DNA of 64,000 nt. It comes from Armillaria gallica. Taxonomy: Eukaryota; Basidiomycota; Agaricomycetes; Agaricales; Physalacriaceae. This document shows, piece by piece, positions 42,790 through 53,819 of this stretch. The position numbers and the translations under genes were made by a program. Location: contig JBANDB010000015.1 in NCBI GenBank assembly GCA_037576215.1, positions 2,170,001 through 2,234,000 of the forward strand, given 5' to 3'. A model generated the notes under the pieces. It was not told the DNA's origin and ran no database searches. It saw only the letters and a program-made list of their open reading frames with translations. Within the stretch, counting starts at the first letter, position 1; the number at the start of each line of letters is the position of its first letter.

Positions 42790-43849
42790 CGCTATGTATG
42801 CAGTGGCGACGAACTGTATCTACCCGGAACGACCCTCCACTTTCAAATCTAATCCCAAGGCTCCGACACTTTCGAACCTCTCGCGGCCACTGCCGTGGTC
42901 AAACGTTTTGAACCTTTCACATCGGCCACGGTCCTACTAGTTCAGCGACATCCTGACAACGAGAAGGTTATCCTCAAGCTTGCAGATCGCAGGTTCGGGT
43001 ATCGCAGCAACAAACACAAGTTAGGTACGATTCCATGGACCTCTTCCATCGAAGAACATCTACGACGCGCTATACAGGCAGGCGTGAAGCCTAATTGGTT
43101 CGAGCGCATAGATTGTCTTGAGAAGGCCTGACACCGAGCTTTGGGAGGATTGGATGTGGGAAGTCTGCGCCTGGATGATGATGTCCGACCATGACACGGA
43201 GCTATCTGCGTATCGGCTTTTGCATCGGGTGCAAGGCCGGTATATCCCCCGGCTTTTTGGCGTCGTTCGTCTTCACATCTCCTCCGAATCTACTCCTCTT
43301 CATCCCATCACCGACGTCGTTGAGGGACTTGCTCTCGAGTATATCCTTGGTGTTAGCATGGACAATCTCAAACCGGGTATCGACGTCTCAGAGCAGGAGG
43401 CTGAGAAGATCTCTAGCGCAGTGCTAGAAGGGTTTCGTGCCTTCGAGGCAGAGAACTGCCTGCTGCACAATGTCGTTCACACTAGGAATGTCGTTCTGCG
43501 TGAGAGGAATCGGTCCCCTGTCGTCATTGACTTTGGAGAGGCAAACATTCGGAATCCTGAACATAGCGATGAGGAGTGGGAGCGCGTCGTCTACGGAGGT
43601 CCGGATACACGCTACATGAGGAGGCTTCTGGTGGATCCTGAAGGCGAGCGTTGGAAGAGGATTGTGACGCCGTATCACTACAAGAAGCCTCTGGCATTCA
43701 AAGGATATGTGGAAAGCATGCCTGAGGACTTTCGTAGGGCGACGTTTGATCGAGTCTTGGATACAGATTGGGAGGGAGCGAGGGAGAGAGTGGACCAGTG
43801 GCGTATCAAGCCGGGAGTTCGCTGCAGGCCGTGGCATCATTGTGATTAA
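42790..43849 (+). pseudogene. Small kinase-like gene, damaged copy 2
   Basis: Close to the 27.98-kb gene, but with a stop just after LYLPGTTLHFQI (about 42848) and a 2-nt loss near 43128 (GAGAAGGCC for GAGAACCGGCC), which splits the frame into 42895-43131 and 43118-43849. The catalytic loop reads HNVVHTRN, so the catalytic Asp has become Val (codon 43472-43474), while DFG is kept. The C-terminus is complete (RPWHHCD). It is inactive as a kinase even if translated. Confidence 0.8.
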
Positions 43850-44529
43850 TCAATTGCCAGTAGAGAGGTACGTCGTTCAATATAGTCGTCTTACAGTATA
43901 AAATATCCCCTCCGTTCAGAAGCAGTATCTATCCGGTTCCAAACATCACCTCCAACTCTGAGCTTTGGGATCTTTCGATATCAATGGCATCAATATTTCG
44001 CTGATGCCAACCGTGTCTAGACATACATGAACATAGGTCGATCCCATCTGTATTCCCTTCAATATACGAGCCGTATACCTTTCAATTGTCGTCTGAAGCC
44101 GAAACGGAGAGTGGAGAATACAATGCGGAACTATACTCGAAATATATCATGGCATCGAATGCGGAAGCACAGCTAATTGTTAGGCGAGCCGAGACATCCA
44201 GCAGGACTAGGATGGCCAAAACGAGATTACCTATCAATGAGGCTCAATTAGACTGGGTGAAATGATGATATGGCGCCGTAAAGGATTTGCATTGACGATG
44301 GCAATTCTTGTAGGCAGACTCGGGTTACGCGATGCCAGGTGCTTATTCTTCGGACACCGGTTTGCCCAAGAAGATCAGTGGACAACATCGCCTTGCATAC
44401 AGTAGCGGCATTTAAATGATGGCATACATCATCTCCGCCATATTCCTGTGCAACGAGAAGACTCGTACCGTTCTCAAAAATTCTTACAACAGCTTTGACC
44501 ATGCATCTTGTATTGGCTCCGTGATGGTA

Positions 44530-44536
44530 TATAAAG
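44530..44536 (+). promoter_or_regulatory. TATA box of cluster gene copy 4
   Basis: TATAAAG 58 bp before the ATG, context GGTATATAAAGTTGTGCAT. Confidence 0.6.
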
Positions 44537-44587
44537 TTGTGCATATGCGGTGCAGCACTTTTCTGTACGTCCTCCCGTTCCACTACC

Positions 44588-47500
44588 ATGTCTGGTATCG
44601 ATTCTTATCTCAGAATCGCAAAGTTGACTGCTGCAGCAGGCGAGATGGCTCCGTTCCCCTTTATCAAAGGTGCTGCCCAATGCGTGGTAGTCGTTCTCGA
44701 GGTCATCGAGGTGTGTCATTATGTTTTCTCTGGTCTCCATACTAAAGAGACCTGTAGAGTGCCGCAAAGAATAGAAAAGACCTGCAAGAGTTGGCCAAGA
44801 GCATCGTCACTACACTGGTCATAGTAAGGGACACTGTCATCAATCACGGTCCAACTAGCGCCTTGTGCTTTAAAGATACCTGTCTCGATTTTCAGACGCA
44901 AGTTGACTTACCTTATCTATCTACGCCTTCCCAAGCCTTCCGTTCTCAGATACCTAAACGATTTGCTCTCAAAGTTAAATAAGGAAGGCAAACTGCCCGG
45001 GATCCGCCGCCTTTTGAAAGCCAAGAAGATCTCTGATGACATCAGTGGGTACAGACAACGAGTACAGACAGCTAAGGAAGACTTCCTCGTAGGTGGCTTG
45101 CAGTTATCATTGTCGTTCACTTGTGAATGGGCAGCAGATCCGTACAATGACCATGGCACAACTAGCTCTCTCCGACATCCATGATGACATCACCACAGGA
45201 TTCAGCACTCTGACCGATTCTGTCACAGCATCAGAGAGGATTATCATATCAACCATTAAGGACAATATTGAAGAAATACGCACCTTGGGTACTCAACAGC
45301 GCGAAAACATAGAAAATCTTTCGACAAGATTATTACAGGCTTCCCGACGAGGTCTTTATAAGGGAGTGGTATGAAATTTACAGACATTCTGTCCTTGTTA
45401 CTCAACATTTGCAGGTTTGGGATATCATTCCAGGCGACATACACATAATTAAGCGAGCAACCCATTCCTTAAGACACTATCGTACCAATATTACATATAA
45501 GGACAGTTATTGCATCATCGAGAACAGCGATACACCAAAGATCATTCGTGAATATCAAGCTCATTCTCATAATGGAGAGGACGCAATGGACCTGGAGGTC
45601 AGTGAATGTTTCTGTGTGCCGTCAGCAAAGTCTGCATGCTTTGTATTCTAGCAACTTGAACGAGCCCTAGATTTCCTCATCAAAGCAAAGTTTGGCTTTT
45701 CCATCTCTGTGTACTAGCAGACTGCAAACCTACCCTCAAAGTAGACACCCAAACTTAGTGCAAATTTTTGGTGTATGCAGGTCGTCCAGTCTCCCAGCAA
45801 TCATATTTCACAGTACGAGTGTTGTTTCTTCAACCTGTCTTCTGCGGCTAAACCCGACGAGCAGGCACAATAAGAATCCCGTTTGACCATTATCTGCATA
45901 ACTTATCTGCAAAGCGCTTCGTGAAATTCTATTCTGATTTGGTAAAGGCTATTCTCTGTATTCTCGAGTAAAGCTTCCAACCTCTTGGTGTGTCATTCAT
46001 TCAGTTTCAAGACCTACAGGTACGTCCGGCAAGGGTTCCCTTTGGTCACAGCTCAGTACCCATTCCTTCAGTCGGTCTCGGAGGTTTTGACGATGGCAAG
46101 TGATATAACGTATAGACGTTATAAATGCTATATTGTACGACTCACCGTGGTCAGTGAAACCACAAATGATCCCTTTTTGTACTAATTGTTTCGAAGGATA
46201 AGGAAGAAGAACAACCCTATGTCAACGAGCATGAGAAACTCGTATTTGGAGACCTACTATGCTATACTGATTACATCTTGGGGCTGTTCGAGTTGTCCTA
46301 TTCACTGGAATATGGTAAATATTGCATCTGCCATAGCTCCAAGGTGCGCCCATCCTCCGAGCCACTTCACAGTCAAGTCAGAAGATGGGTTTCGTCTTCA
46401 AGTTCACGAAAGGGGGATTTACTGAATCGTTATGCCGCTATAATCTTTTGTCTTGAACGACTTGGATATAACGGCGACGTGACACAGCCGCGAACCCGAG
46501 CATTCAACCGCCGCCAACTCCAACCCCCACAATACCAGCTAAACGGTCGGTCCGACTCTGTCTACGGCCCCCCGTACCAGAAGACCTTATATGCGCCAGG
46601 CAGTATATTAACCGATCCACTATCGCCCCTAGTCCCGAACACTTTAGTCGGGAGAGTCCGGCCTGAGGGGAATTGGGACGTTTGCTTGATAAAACTGCCA
46701 TTGGGGGAGGGAGCCGTCGAATTATCGTTTGACAAGTTTGTCGTTCAGTTGACCAATTTTTGATGCTGCTAATTGTTAATCGCCAGTGGGTCGGTGTCAA
46801 TCGAGCTTTCATGGTCCGATGTGTCCAGGTGTGCGTTCATTCACATCTGCATGCGTTCGAGGGACGAGATTCTACAATCGTGGATCGCGCAAACTTCCAA
46901 GCTATACCCATTTCTTCGCACCAGGGGATATGGTGACGATCTTGGACTTGGAGCATATATTATTGAAGGTGGGAAGCTGGTTCAGCTTGAAACAACTGCT
47001 GACTGCATTTTACACTCTTAGAAGTGGAATTTTACATTCAATTTTCCCCAAAGGATGACTGGGACGGCGACGGCATCTGTCATATCTGCAATGCCAAAGA
47101 CCAGTACCATCACGCGCTCTCATTGGCAATAACTGCCCCCGTCATTGACTATGAGACCAATACAATCACATCCTGGCCTGTCGTATCTTGTTCCCGAGTT
47201 TGTGGCATGGATTCGTTGAAGGTGGAAGACGTTTTTATTGTCAAAGTTGTCGGTTACGAGTTTCAGGCAAGATGGGGGCCGGTCCTTCCTCGCATGGTGC
47301 TTTTAACTATACCCGAGTTAAATGCCGACCACGGATTCGATCCTGTGCATGAAGGTGCTGATGTATGCCAGTATTTTGGATGGCCACTCCTTGAGATCCT
47401 CGACTCTTCCACAGGAGGTGGGCAAATCTTTGTGCACAGGGTGTATCTTGCTGAGGAACATGCAACAGAATGGATATTAAATGGTACCATATCGGGGTCC

Positions 47501-47740
47501 GCGTCAGTTATATCGGACAACCCGGATCAGATATGGAGTGAAGAGTACGACTCTGCATCGCACGATTCGGAAGCGGCCACGGGAAGCATCGAGGAAGTTC
47601 AAGTTGGCGAAGCCCCGACCAAGACAGAGGTCGTTGCCATTGTGCGGTATGATATTAGTACGAAGGTGCTCGTCGTCGTCTTTATCGTCATTGGCATTCA
47701 AGTTGTCCAATTTCTGTCGTCTTTTCAAAAACACTCATAG
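44588..47740 (+). pseudogene. Cluster gene copy 4, one-base deletion mid-gene
   Basis: Starts MSGIDSYLRIAKLTAAAGEM. Exons 2-9 are readable (LAKSIVTTLVIVRDTVINHG; YLNDLLSKLNKEGKLPGIRR; VWDIIPGDIHIIKRATHS; HPNLVQIFGVCRSSSLPAII). At about 46171-46182 one base is missing relative to copy 1, giving stop TAA 46183-46185. Past it the frame resumes (YVNEHEKLVFGDLLCYTDYI) to the end. The last exon and preceding intron form one 238-codon open frame (47024-47740) because the 51-nt intron lacks a stop here. The tail keeps VLVVVFIVIGIQVVQFL. Otherwise it is the best-kept copy after copy 1, so the indel deserves sequence confirmation. Confidence 0.7.
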
Positions 47741-48056
47741 ATATAGATCTCGATTGCTGTCCGATCCATCATTGTAATCGACGATACAGTTCATCTTCAC
47801 AGTTCGCTGCGAAATCTGCACTCAACCTGGATCGGTCGTGAGTGATGGTTGATGGCATCATACTAGTATATTGCGTGCTGCGCTATAGGCCATCCACCTT
47901 CATGACATGTGGAACGACTTCAGACTTTGGCCCGTCAGTCTTCTTCATCGTTGAGGCGATTATTTACAAGTAGGATGCTTATAGATTCGGTGATCCGTAG
48001 CCGGCGGCTGACGCTGTCAGCGATACACTCAGAACAGCCTCATTCACCACAAAAGT

Positions 48057-49130
48057 ATGTCGATAGCGAAATTTTTATTACAGGAAGTTGCATTTCTCAT
48101 ATACATTTCGAGAGCTTCCAGCTTGTATCTTCCTGGATCAAATATCTATCTGCAGCTCCTGGCTCAAGATTCTGCAACGTTTCAACCTCTCGTTGCTAAA
48201 ATTGTCAAACGCTTGGAGCCGTTCCTCCGTCGTTATTCTGATTCAACAAGTTTACGACAGCAAACAGTTCATACTAAAACTCAATGACCGTAGACTGAGC
48301 CATCGTCACAGCCTCAACATGGGGAATGGCAAACTCCCGTGGACACCAGCTCTTGAAGAATGTCTACGAGCAGCCGTGCGTGATATCCAACTCGGGACGG
48401 TAACCAGCTGGTTTGAAGTGGTAATGGATTCAATGAACCCGGCGCAACCCCATCCTGACGACTGGGAACTGGATGTGAGAAATATCGACGAGGACGATGA
48501 GAATGCAAGAACACCGAGCCGGGGTGAATGCATATCGTCTATTGCGCCGACTGCAGGGCCGTCTCATTCCCCGCTTCTATGGTCTTGTTCATCTCCTTAT
48601 TTCTTCTTACGAGCCTCTTCGCCCTCTCACGGATTACGTTCCTGGCATTGTCATCGAGTATATTCAAAGTGTAAGCATAGGCGCACTCCAACCAGGTGTC
48701 GATATTCCTCGTCCAGAGGCAGGAGCAATTGCCGATCGTAGCTGTCTACCAGCAGGAAGCTAAGGCAATCTCCGGTCGAGTGATGGTAGTATTCCATATC
48801 ATCGAGGCGGAGAACTGTATGTAACATCATTTCGTAAGACTCTCCGGTCATCATTGATTTCGGATTCGCCATCATCAGAAGACCTGGATTCAGCGATGAG
48901 GAGGGGAAGGACGCTGTTGAAGGGTGCCACGATACGTGGGATAAGAGGAGAGCACTCATGGATAGGGATGGAAGAAGAATATTACACCGTTTGAGCTGTC
49001 GGACTCTCGATACGACAATCCCGAGGTGTTCTATCAGATAGAGATGTTTGAGAGTGTTTTGGACACGGATTGAGACAGGCTGAAGGAGACGGTACATAGG
49101 TGGAGGATAAAGCCAGATGTTCAGTGAAGA
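48057..49130 (+). pseudogene. Diverged kinase-like paralogue, multiply frameshifted
   Basis: Pieces in order: SLYLPGSNIYLQLLAQDSAT, VKRLEPF, QFILKLNDRRLSHRH, PWTPALEECLRAAVRDIQLG, AYRLLRRLQGRLIPRFYGLV, VIEYIQSVSIGALQPGVDIP, SPVIIDFGFAIIRRPG and VHRWRIKPDVQ. The catalytic loop region near 48820 is lost. There are several frame changes and stops. Its paralogue fragment is at 41317-41660. Confidence 0.75.
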
Positions 49131-49384
49131 CTTTGGTATGGCTAGCCGTTGGCCCGTTCTTCATGGACGCCTGCAGACCCAATGACCGTTGTGAACTAGA
49201 GGGTTACCGAAAATCCGACGGTTATATGGGAGGAGAGAACTGAAGAATCGACTATTCCAAGTGAGACGCTCAGAGTTATAGATTCGTCAATGGCTGACAG
49301 GATAAAACTGGAGAGACAGTTTAATTAAACTAATAGGCGAAGAGCAGGAGAACGTACTCGTTGGTCAATAGCACGCGATTGTTG

Positions 49385-49579
49385 CTATCTAGGTTGTGGG
49401 AAGGGGACTCTGGGGATGTCAATGAGGCGCCGGATCATTATTTGAAGTTCAGGAAGGAGTTCACCGAGTAACAGTCCAACCTTTAATGATATGAACATAA
49501 GGTTGGAAATCAGAAATTGGGGAAATTCGCTTATATTGTTCCATTTTTCAGCCAGCCGGAGGGCTCTACGGCCCGACAT
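49385..49579 (-). pseudogene. Unassigned gene fragment, copy 2
   Basis: MSGRRALRLAEKWNNISEF then FLISNLMFISLKVGLLLGEL. Homologue of 27310-27538. Hydrophobic, unknown family, probably a shared duplicated 5' exon. Confidence 0.4.
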
Positions 49580-50039
49580 ACGGTTTAACGAAAGGAACAG
49601 ACTTTTGAAATTGACATTGAGGATCGCTAAGAAGAAATCTCAGATGATGGTGGTAATGGTCAGAGGAATAGACATTGCGATGGCCACTGGCCAGTGCGAG
49701 CGTCCGGCCATCTGCCAGCCCTCATGTACACGTGATCGAACGCGCCGGAAAATCTTTCTCTGAAGAAGGCTCAGTCTAGACATTTCAGCATGGAGGCCAG
49801 ACGTGGCTGATAGTCGCATATTCGTTTCCATCTACATATCAGGGCCTTCTGTCGTTGACGTTGGACCACGTAGAACACTGGCTACAGACACTGGCAATTT
49901 CAGTCTCTGGCAAGGCCGACTGCTGGTCTCTCAAGGACATCGCATTTGTCTATAGCTACACCTCGTCGTCGTTTAACGTCTTCGACGTCGCCAAACATAT
50001 TATTGCCATGGACGTACGTGCATAATTGTATTTTCAGGA

Positions 50040-51013
50040 ATTAAGTTCACGCTCACGTTCATCTTTAGAAGCGATGACCTATATCGACCTGGGACGACGC
50101 TCAATCTCAAATTCCAGCCTTCCGAATCATCAGAGTACACGGATCTAGCTGCCACGGTCGTCAAGCACTTCGAGCCTTTCATATCTGCCGTTGTGCTGCT
50201 TGCTCTGCGACACTCCGATAATGAGCAAGTTATTTTGAAGCTTGGAGATCGCAGGCTAGGGAACCGTGCCAAAACAGGCGACGCTAAGCTACCGTGGATA
50301 TCTCCATCGATGATCGTCTTCGACGAGCCGTACGTGATACTCAGGAGGGCGTAGTAATGCCCAAATGGTTCGAGCTCATACATGATTTCGAGAACCGGCC
50401 TGACACAGAGCTTTGCGAGGATTGGATGTGGGAGGTCTGCACCTTGATTGGGAAAATGTCTGGCTACAATACAGAGCTATCTGTGTATCGGCATTTGCAT
50501 CGGCTGCAAGGCCGCTATATTCCCTATCTCTATAGCGTCGTTCGCCTTCGCATTACCCCCGAGTCTACTCCTCTTCATCCCATCGCCGACGTCGTCAAGG
50601 AACTTGCTCTCGAGTATATCCCTGGGGTCAGCATGGACAATCTCAAACCGGGTATCGACGTCTCAGAGGAAGAGGCAGAGAAGATTTCTAGCGCAGTGCT
50701 GGAAGGATTTCGTGCCATCGAGGCAGAGAACTGCCTGCTGCACAATGACATTCACACAAGGAATATCGTTCTTCGGGAAGGGATCAGTCCCCTGTCATCG
50801 TTGACTTTGGAGAGGCAAACATTCGGAATCCTGAGTATAGCGATGAGGGGTGGGAACGCGTCGTCCACGGAGGTCCGGATACACGCTACATGAGGAGGCT
50901 TCTGGTGGATCCTGAAGGCGGGCGTTGGAAGAGGACCGTGACGCCGTATCACTACAAGAAGCCTCTGGCATTCAACGAATATGTGGAAAGCATGCCGGAT
51001 GGCTTTCGTAGAG
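50040..51013 (+). pseudogene. Small kinase-like gene, damaged copy 3
   Basis: Very close to the 27.98-kb gene. There is a one-base change near 50300 (PWIS-region), and one G is missing near 50780 (GAAGGGATCAG for GAAGGGGATCAG), which shifts the frame right after the catalytic loop HNDIHTRN. The DFG part lies in another frame. The last 30 or so residues are replaced by unrelated sequence at 51013. HND and DFG are both still encoded. Confidence 0.78.
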
Positions 51014-51420
51014 GACGTCCGCAAACTACCCAGAGTTTATGTATTGCGAATGGGTTTGTCTTTTTTAGAGGGGGATCTTCACTCCCCATCGATATATCCT
51101 TCTTCATACGCCGAGGGATACTACGAGTTTGTGCATTGGAGACAAATTGCCCTAATGGTGCATGCCGGACTGGAATTGGGACGGATCGAGTTCAAAGTTG
51201 CTTTGGGAAAGACGACGACCATCTACACTACCCAAAGCACTGTCTGCCAAAAGTATCCATTTGTCAAATCGTCTAGAAGGATCACAGGATCGGGATTTCG
51301 GCGACGAGTTCCTTACAAGAAGGAGATTCTGGTACGTAAGCCTTGTCCGAGTAGCCTATGATCTAACGCCAAAATCACCACATAGCTTAAACCCTTCCCA
51401 CAACCTACCCAGCGATCATT
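51014..51420 (+). pseudogene. Unassigned coding-like fragment fused to the kinase relic
   Basis: A frame reads VRKLPRVYVLRMGLSFLEGD, YYEFVHWRQIALMVHAGLEL, GRIEFKVALGKTT. It looks like a real exon of an unknown gene joined at the duplication breakpoint. Confidence 0.3.
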
Positions 51421-51697
51421 CAAGCGCGCGGTGTGTATTGTACAAGCCACTGAATGGCCGCGTCTAGCGCGAAAGGGTGATTTAAGCTCCTATTGGCAGG
51501 TGAAATCTCCGGTGTTGCCTGCTAGAACCTTATCGTGAGAGTAGACCTGGAGAAGCGTTCAGATGTTTATAGGCCATCGGATAGTCACAGATACTCACGA
51601 AAAAGCCCCTTTGATCATGTATGGTTCGGTAGTTCGGCACATGTCCGGCCATGTGCGAACAACTACTGTTCCAGCCTTGTCTTAAATATTAACTATC

Positions 51698-52981
51698 ATG
51701 TCCACTCATTCCACGACTAACAGGACCCTGATGGAAGGTCGAAAATCGAAACTAGACCGTTTTTATGAAGAATCTCTGCGCATCGATGTTCAGACGAAAA
51801 CCAACAACCATTCACTCCTTGGAATTATTCGCCTTTTCTTGGATGACAAGGCCAACGAAGTCACCGAGGATCCGAAGTTCGACCCTTTTCTTCAGTTCGT
51901 CAAACGGATCCTGGTGCATGTGATGTCGAGTTCGGATCAGTCTTTGGCAGGGACTGCTGTCATCCTTGGAACGCTGGTCTGGAACATTGCAGCCACAACA
52001 GATGCAGGAAGGCGGGCATGGATAGATGCGCACCCCCAATTTCGTCCAGGAGATTCGATGATACCTTACATTGTCTCCTATATCCGACATTCACCGCCAG
52101 CAATCGTCTTAGCGGACACTGAAGACCATGAAGAAAATCCACATCCAACAAAGAAATATTCGACACGGACATTCGTACGCAAGGGTGTTAAGGAGCGCGA
52201 GAATAATGAGATGTTTTTTTCTCGTGAGCTGGTGACAGCCTACATTGACCTAGCAGAGGTGCGCCTAGTTTATGCTTAATTCAAATGCACTGACGCCGCT
52301 CTCCAGGAAGTCAAAGCCGGCAATCCCCCCTCCGATCAACTTGTGATTGTACAATCCGTCATCATGATCGCTTTCCTTCACGAATTGGCCCATACCATTA
52401 TGAAATCTCTGTTCCGGAGACCCATTACTCCTGACATGAATGGTCTACTGGGTGAAGCGGGAGACGCATTAGAGCGGGCCATATTTGATGGTATCATGTG
52501 TGTGGAATGGTTGCGCCGAGACTTCGAAGATCGTGACCTTCGTATGAAAAGGATTCAGAATCTTTATATCATGCGTATTGAGGCTGAGCGGTCAAACTCA
52601 TCAAAATGGGAACAGCCAACCAGGAAAACTTGTTTTTACAAACTCGGTATGTCTTTTACGACGCCTATTCTTCGTACATAAATTTAATCCCGGTATCTAG
52701 AAATCGAGGATCTGAGAGTAATTCTTGATTCCCTCGACCGAATTGAGATTTACAGCCCTGCATATGTGCCCGACCAGAATGGCATTGCTGACCGTGACGC
52801 TGGTCGTGCCGATGGAAAGTCATATATACGTCTGCGTGTTACGGCTCACGGGATCAAATCCCTTGAAAGCGGCTTGAAGTCATCTTCACCTCCGTCGCGG
52901 ATAGTTGGACTAAGTTTAGATTCAATTCTCGTCTATCCTGCCAAGGACAGGATTATTGTTGGCGAGGACCAGTGTAGATGA
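51698..52981 (+). CDS. Putative zinc-metallopeptidase-like protein with HELAH motif
   Basis: Three exons (51698-52258, 52307-52646, 52701-52981) join in phase into 393 residues with ATG and TGA. Residues 212-216 read HELAH (HExxH zinc motif) in a hydrophobic helix (VIMIAFLHELAHTIMKSLF). Twenty-one residues after the second His comes E237 in LLGEAGDALE, which could be the third ligand as in gluzincins (HExxH ... GE). The remaining sequence has no recognised domain and there is no signal peptide. It may be one of the fungal hypothetical proteins that pair HELxH with GEAG. The function is inferred from motifs only. It is the first clearly intact gene right of the duplicated cluster. Confidence 0.7.
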
Positions 52982-52989
52982 TAGTCATT

Positions 52990-53400
52990 CCGACTCATTC
53001 AATATGGCGTAATTGCATTGTATTGGTTACGCGTCACAAGCAGCTTGACTATGCAAACTATGCATGCATTGGCAAAGAAGACTTAGGAAGTGCAATCTGC
53101 CAGAAGAGTATGAGAGGCATGATCTGCCAGGTACTTTGAAGGTGTCGTTCCTATAGTGCAGAAACATCTGATATAGGCAGCTACGAGCATGAGACCATAC
53201 TCGATCTACATCATTTCATGCTTGCGATAACCCCATTAAAGATTTCTCGAGGCATGGACTATATAGTTAAATGGTCTGGTTGGCCTCGCTACGGTTTACG
53301 GAATGTACCCTTCTGCGCCCCAATTCGGTGACTAACCATATTCCTTTTTCGTCTGGACTTTCTTTGTTCATCTCGCTAGCCTTTGTGCTTGCCTTGATGG
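52990..53400. other. Interval without a supported gene
   Basis: Nothing recognised between the HELAH gene and the next open frame. Confidence 0.4.
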
Positions 53401-53686
53401 CTATGCAAGTGCGGGAGAGTATTTAATTAGTGGCAGTAACTTGATTGGACTCGCATTTCTGCTTTCTCCCTTTCTCCGTCCTGGTGACGCTGGCTCTTCG
53501 TTCATTTTCTGCATCTCGAGTCTTTTCGCTGTAATGGGATTTGTACAAGGCTTCAGTAAACTTTTGGGCACTTCGGATTCTGGCTATGCTCGTACTAAGG
53601 ACATCAACCTGGAAGCGCTCGTAAAGAGACTTGAGGGAAAGACTCAATGTCTCTGCGAAACATTATTTCCCGCTGGTCAAAGTTAG
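53338..53686 (+). CDS. Small hydrophobic protein frame, uncertain
   Basis: An open stretch with two hydrophobic segments (SFFVWTFFVHLASLCACL; FIFCISSLFAVMGFVQGF) followed by a charged tail (DINLEALVKRLEGK). There is no ATG before the first hydrophobic part, so a spliced start or a shorter protein is needed. No family was recognised. Confidence 0.3.
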
Positions 53687-53819
53687 CACTTGCATGATAT
53701 CTCATCTTTCATGGATACTAACCGATACTAGCTGAACACTACAGAGTAATTATAGGGTGGATGTTGTGCCCTAATGCATGCCACTCACGAATTATATGCA
53801 GATCTATACTACCGCTATG

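Larger units (their letters stand above)
49335..51013 (+). repeat. Segmental duplication, unit B
   Basis: Partner of 27305-29010. Homology ends abruptly at about 51013 inside the kinase-like C-terminal part, where unrelated sequence is joined. Confidence 0.7.
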
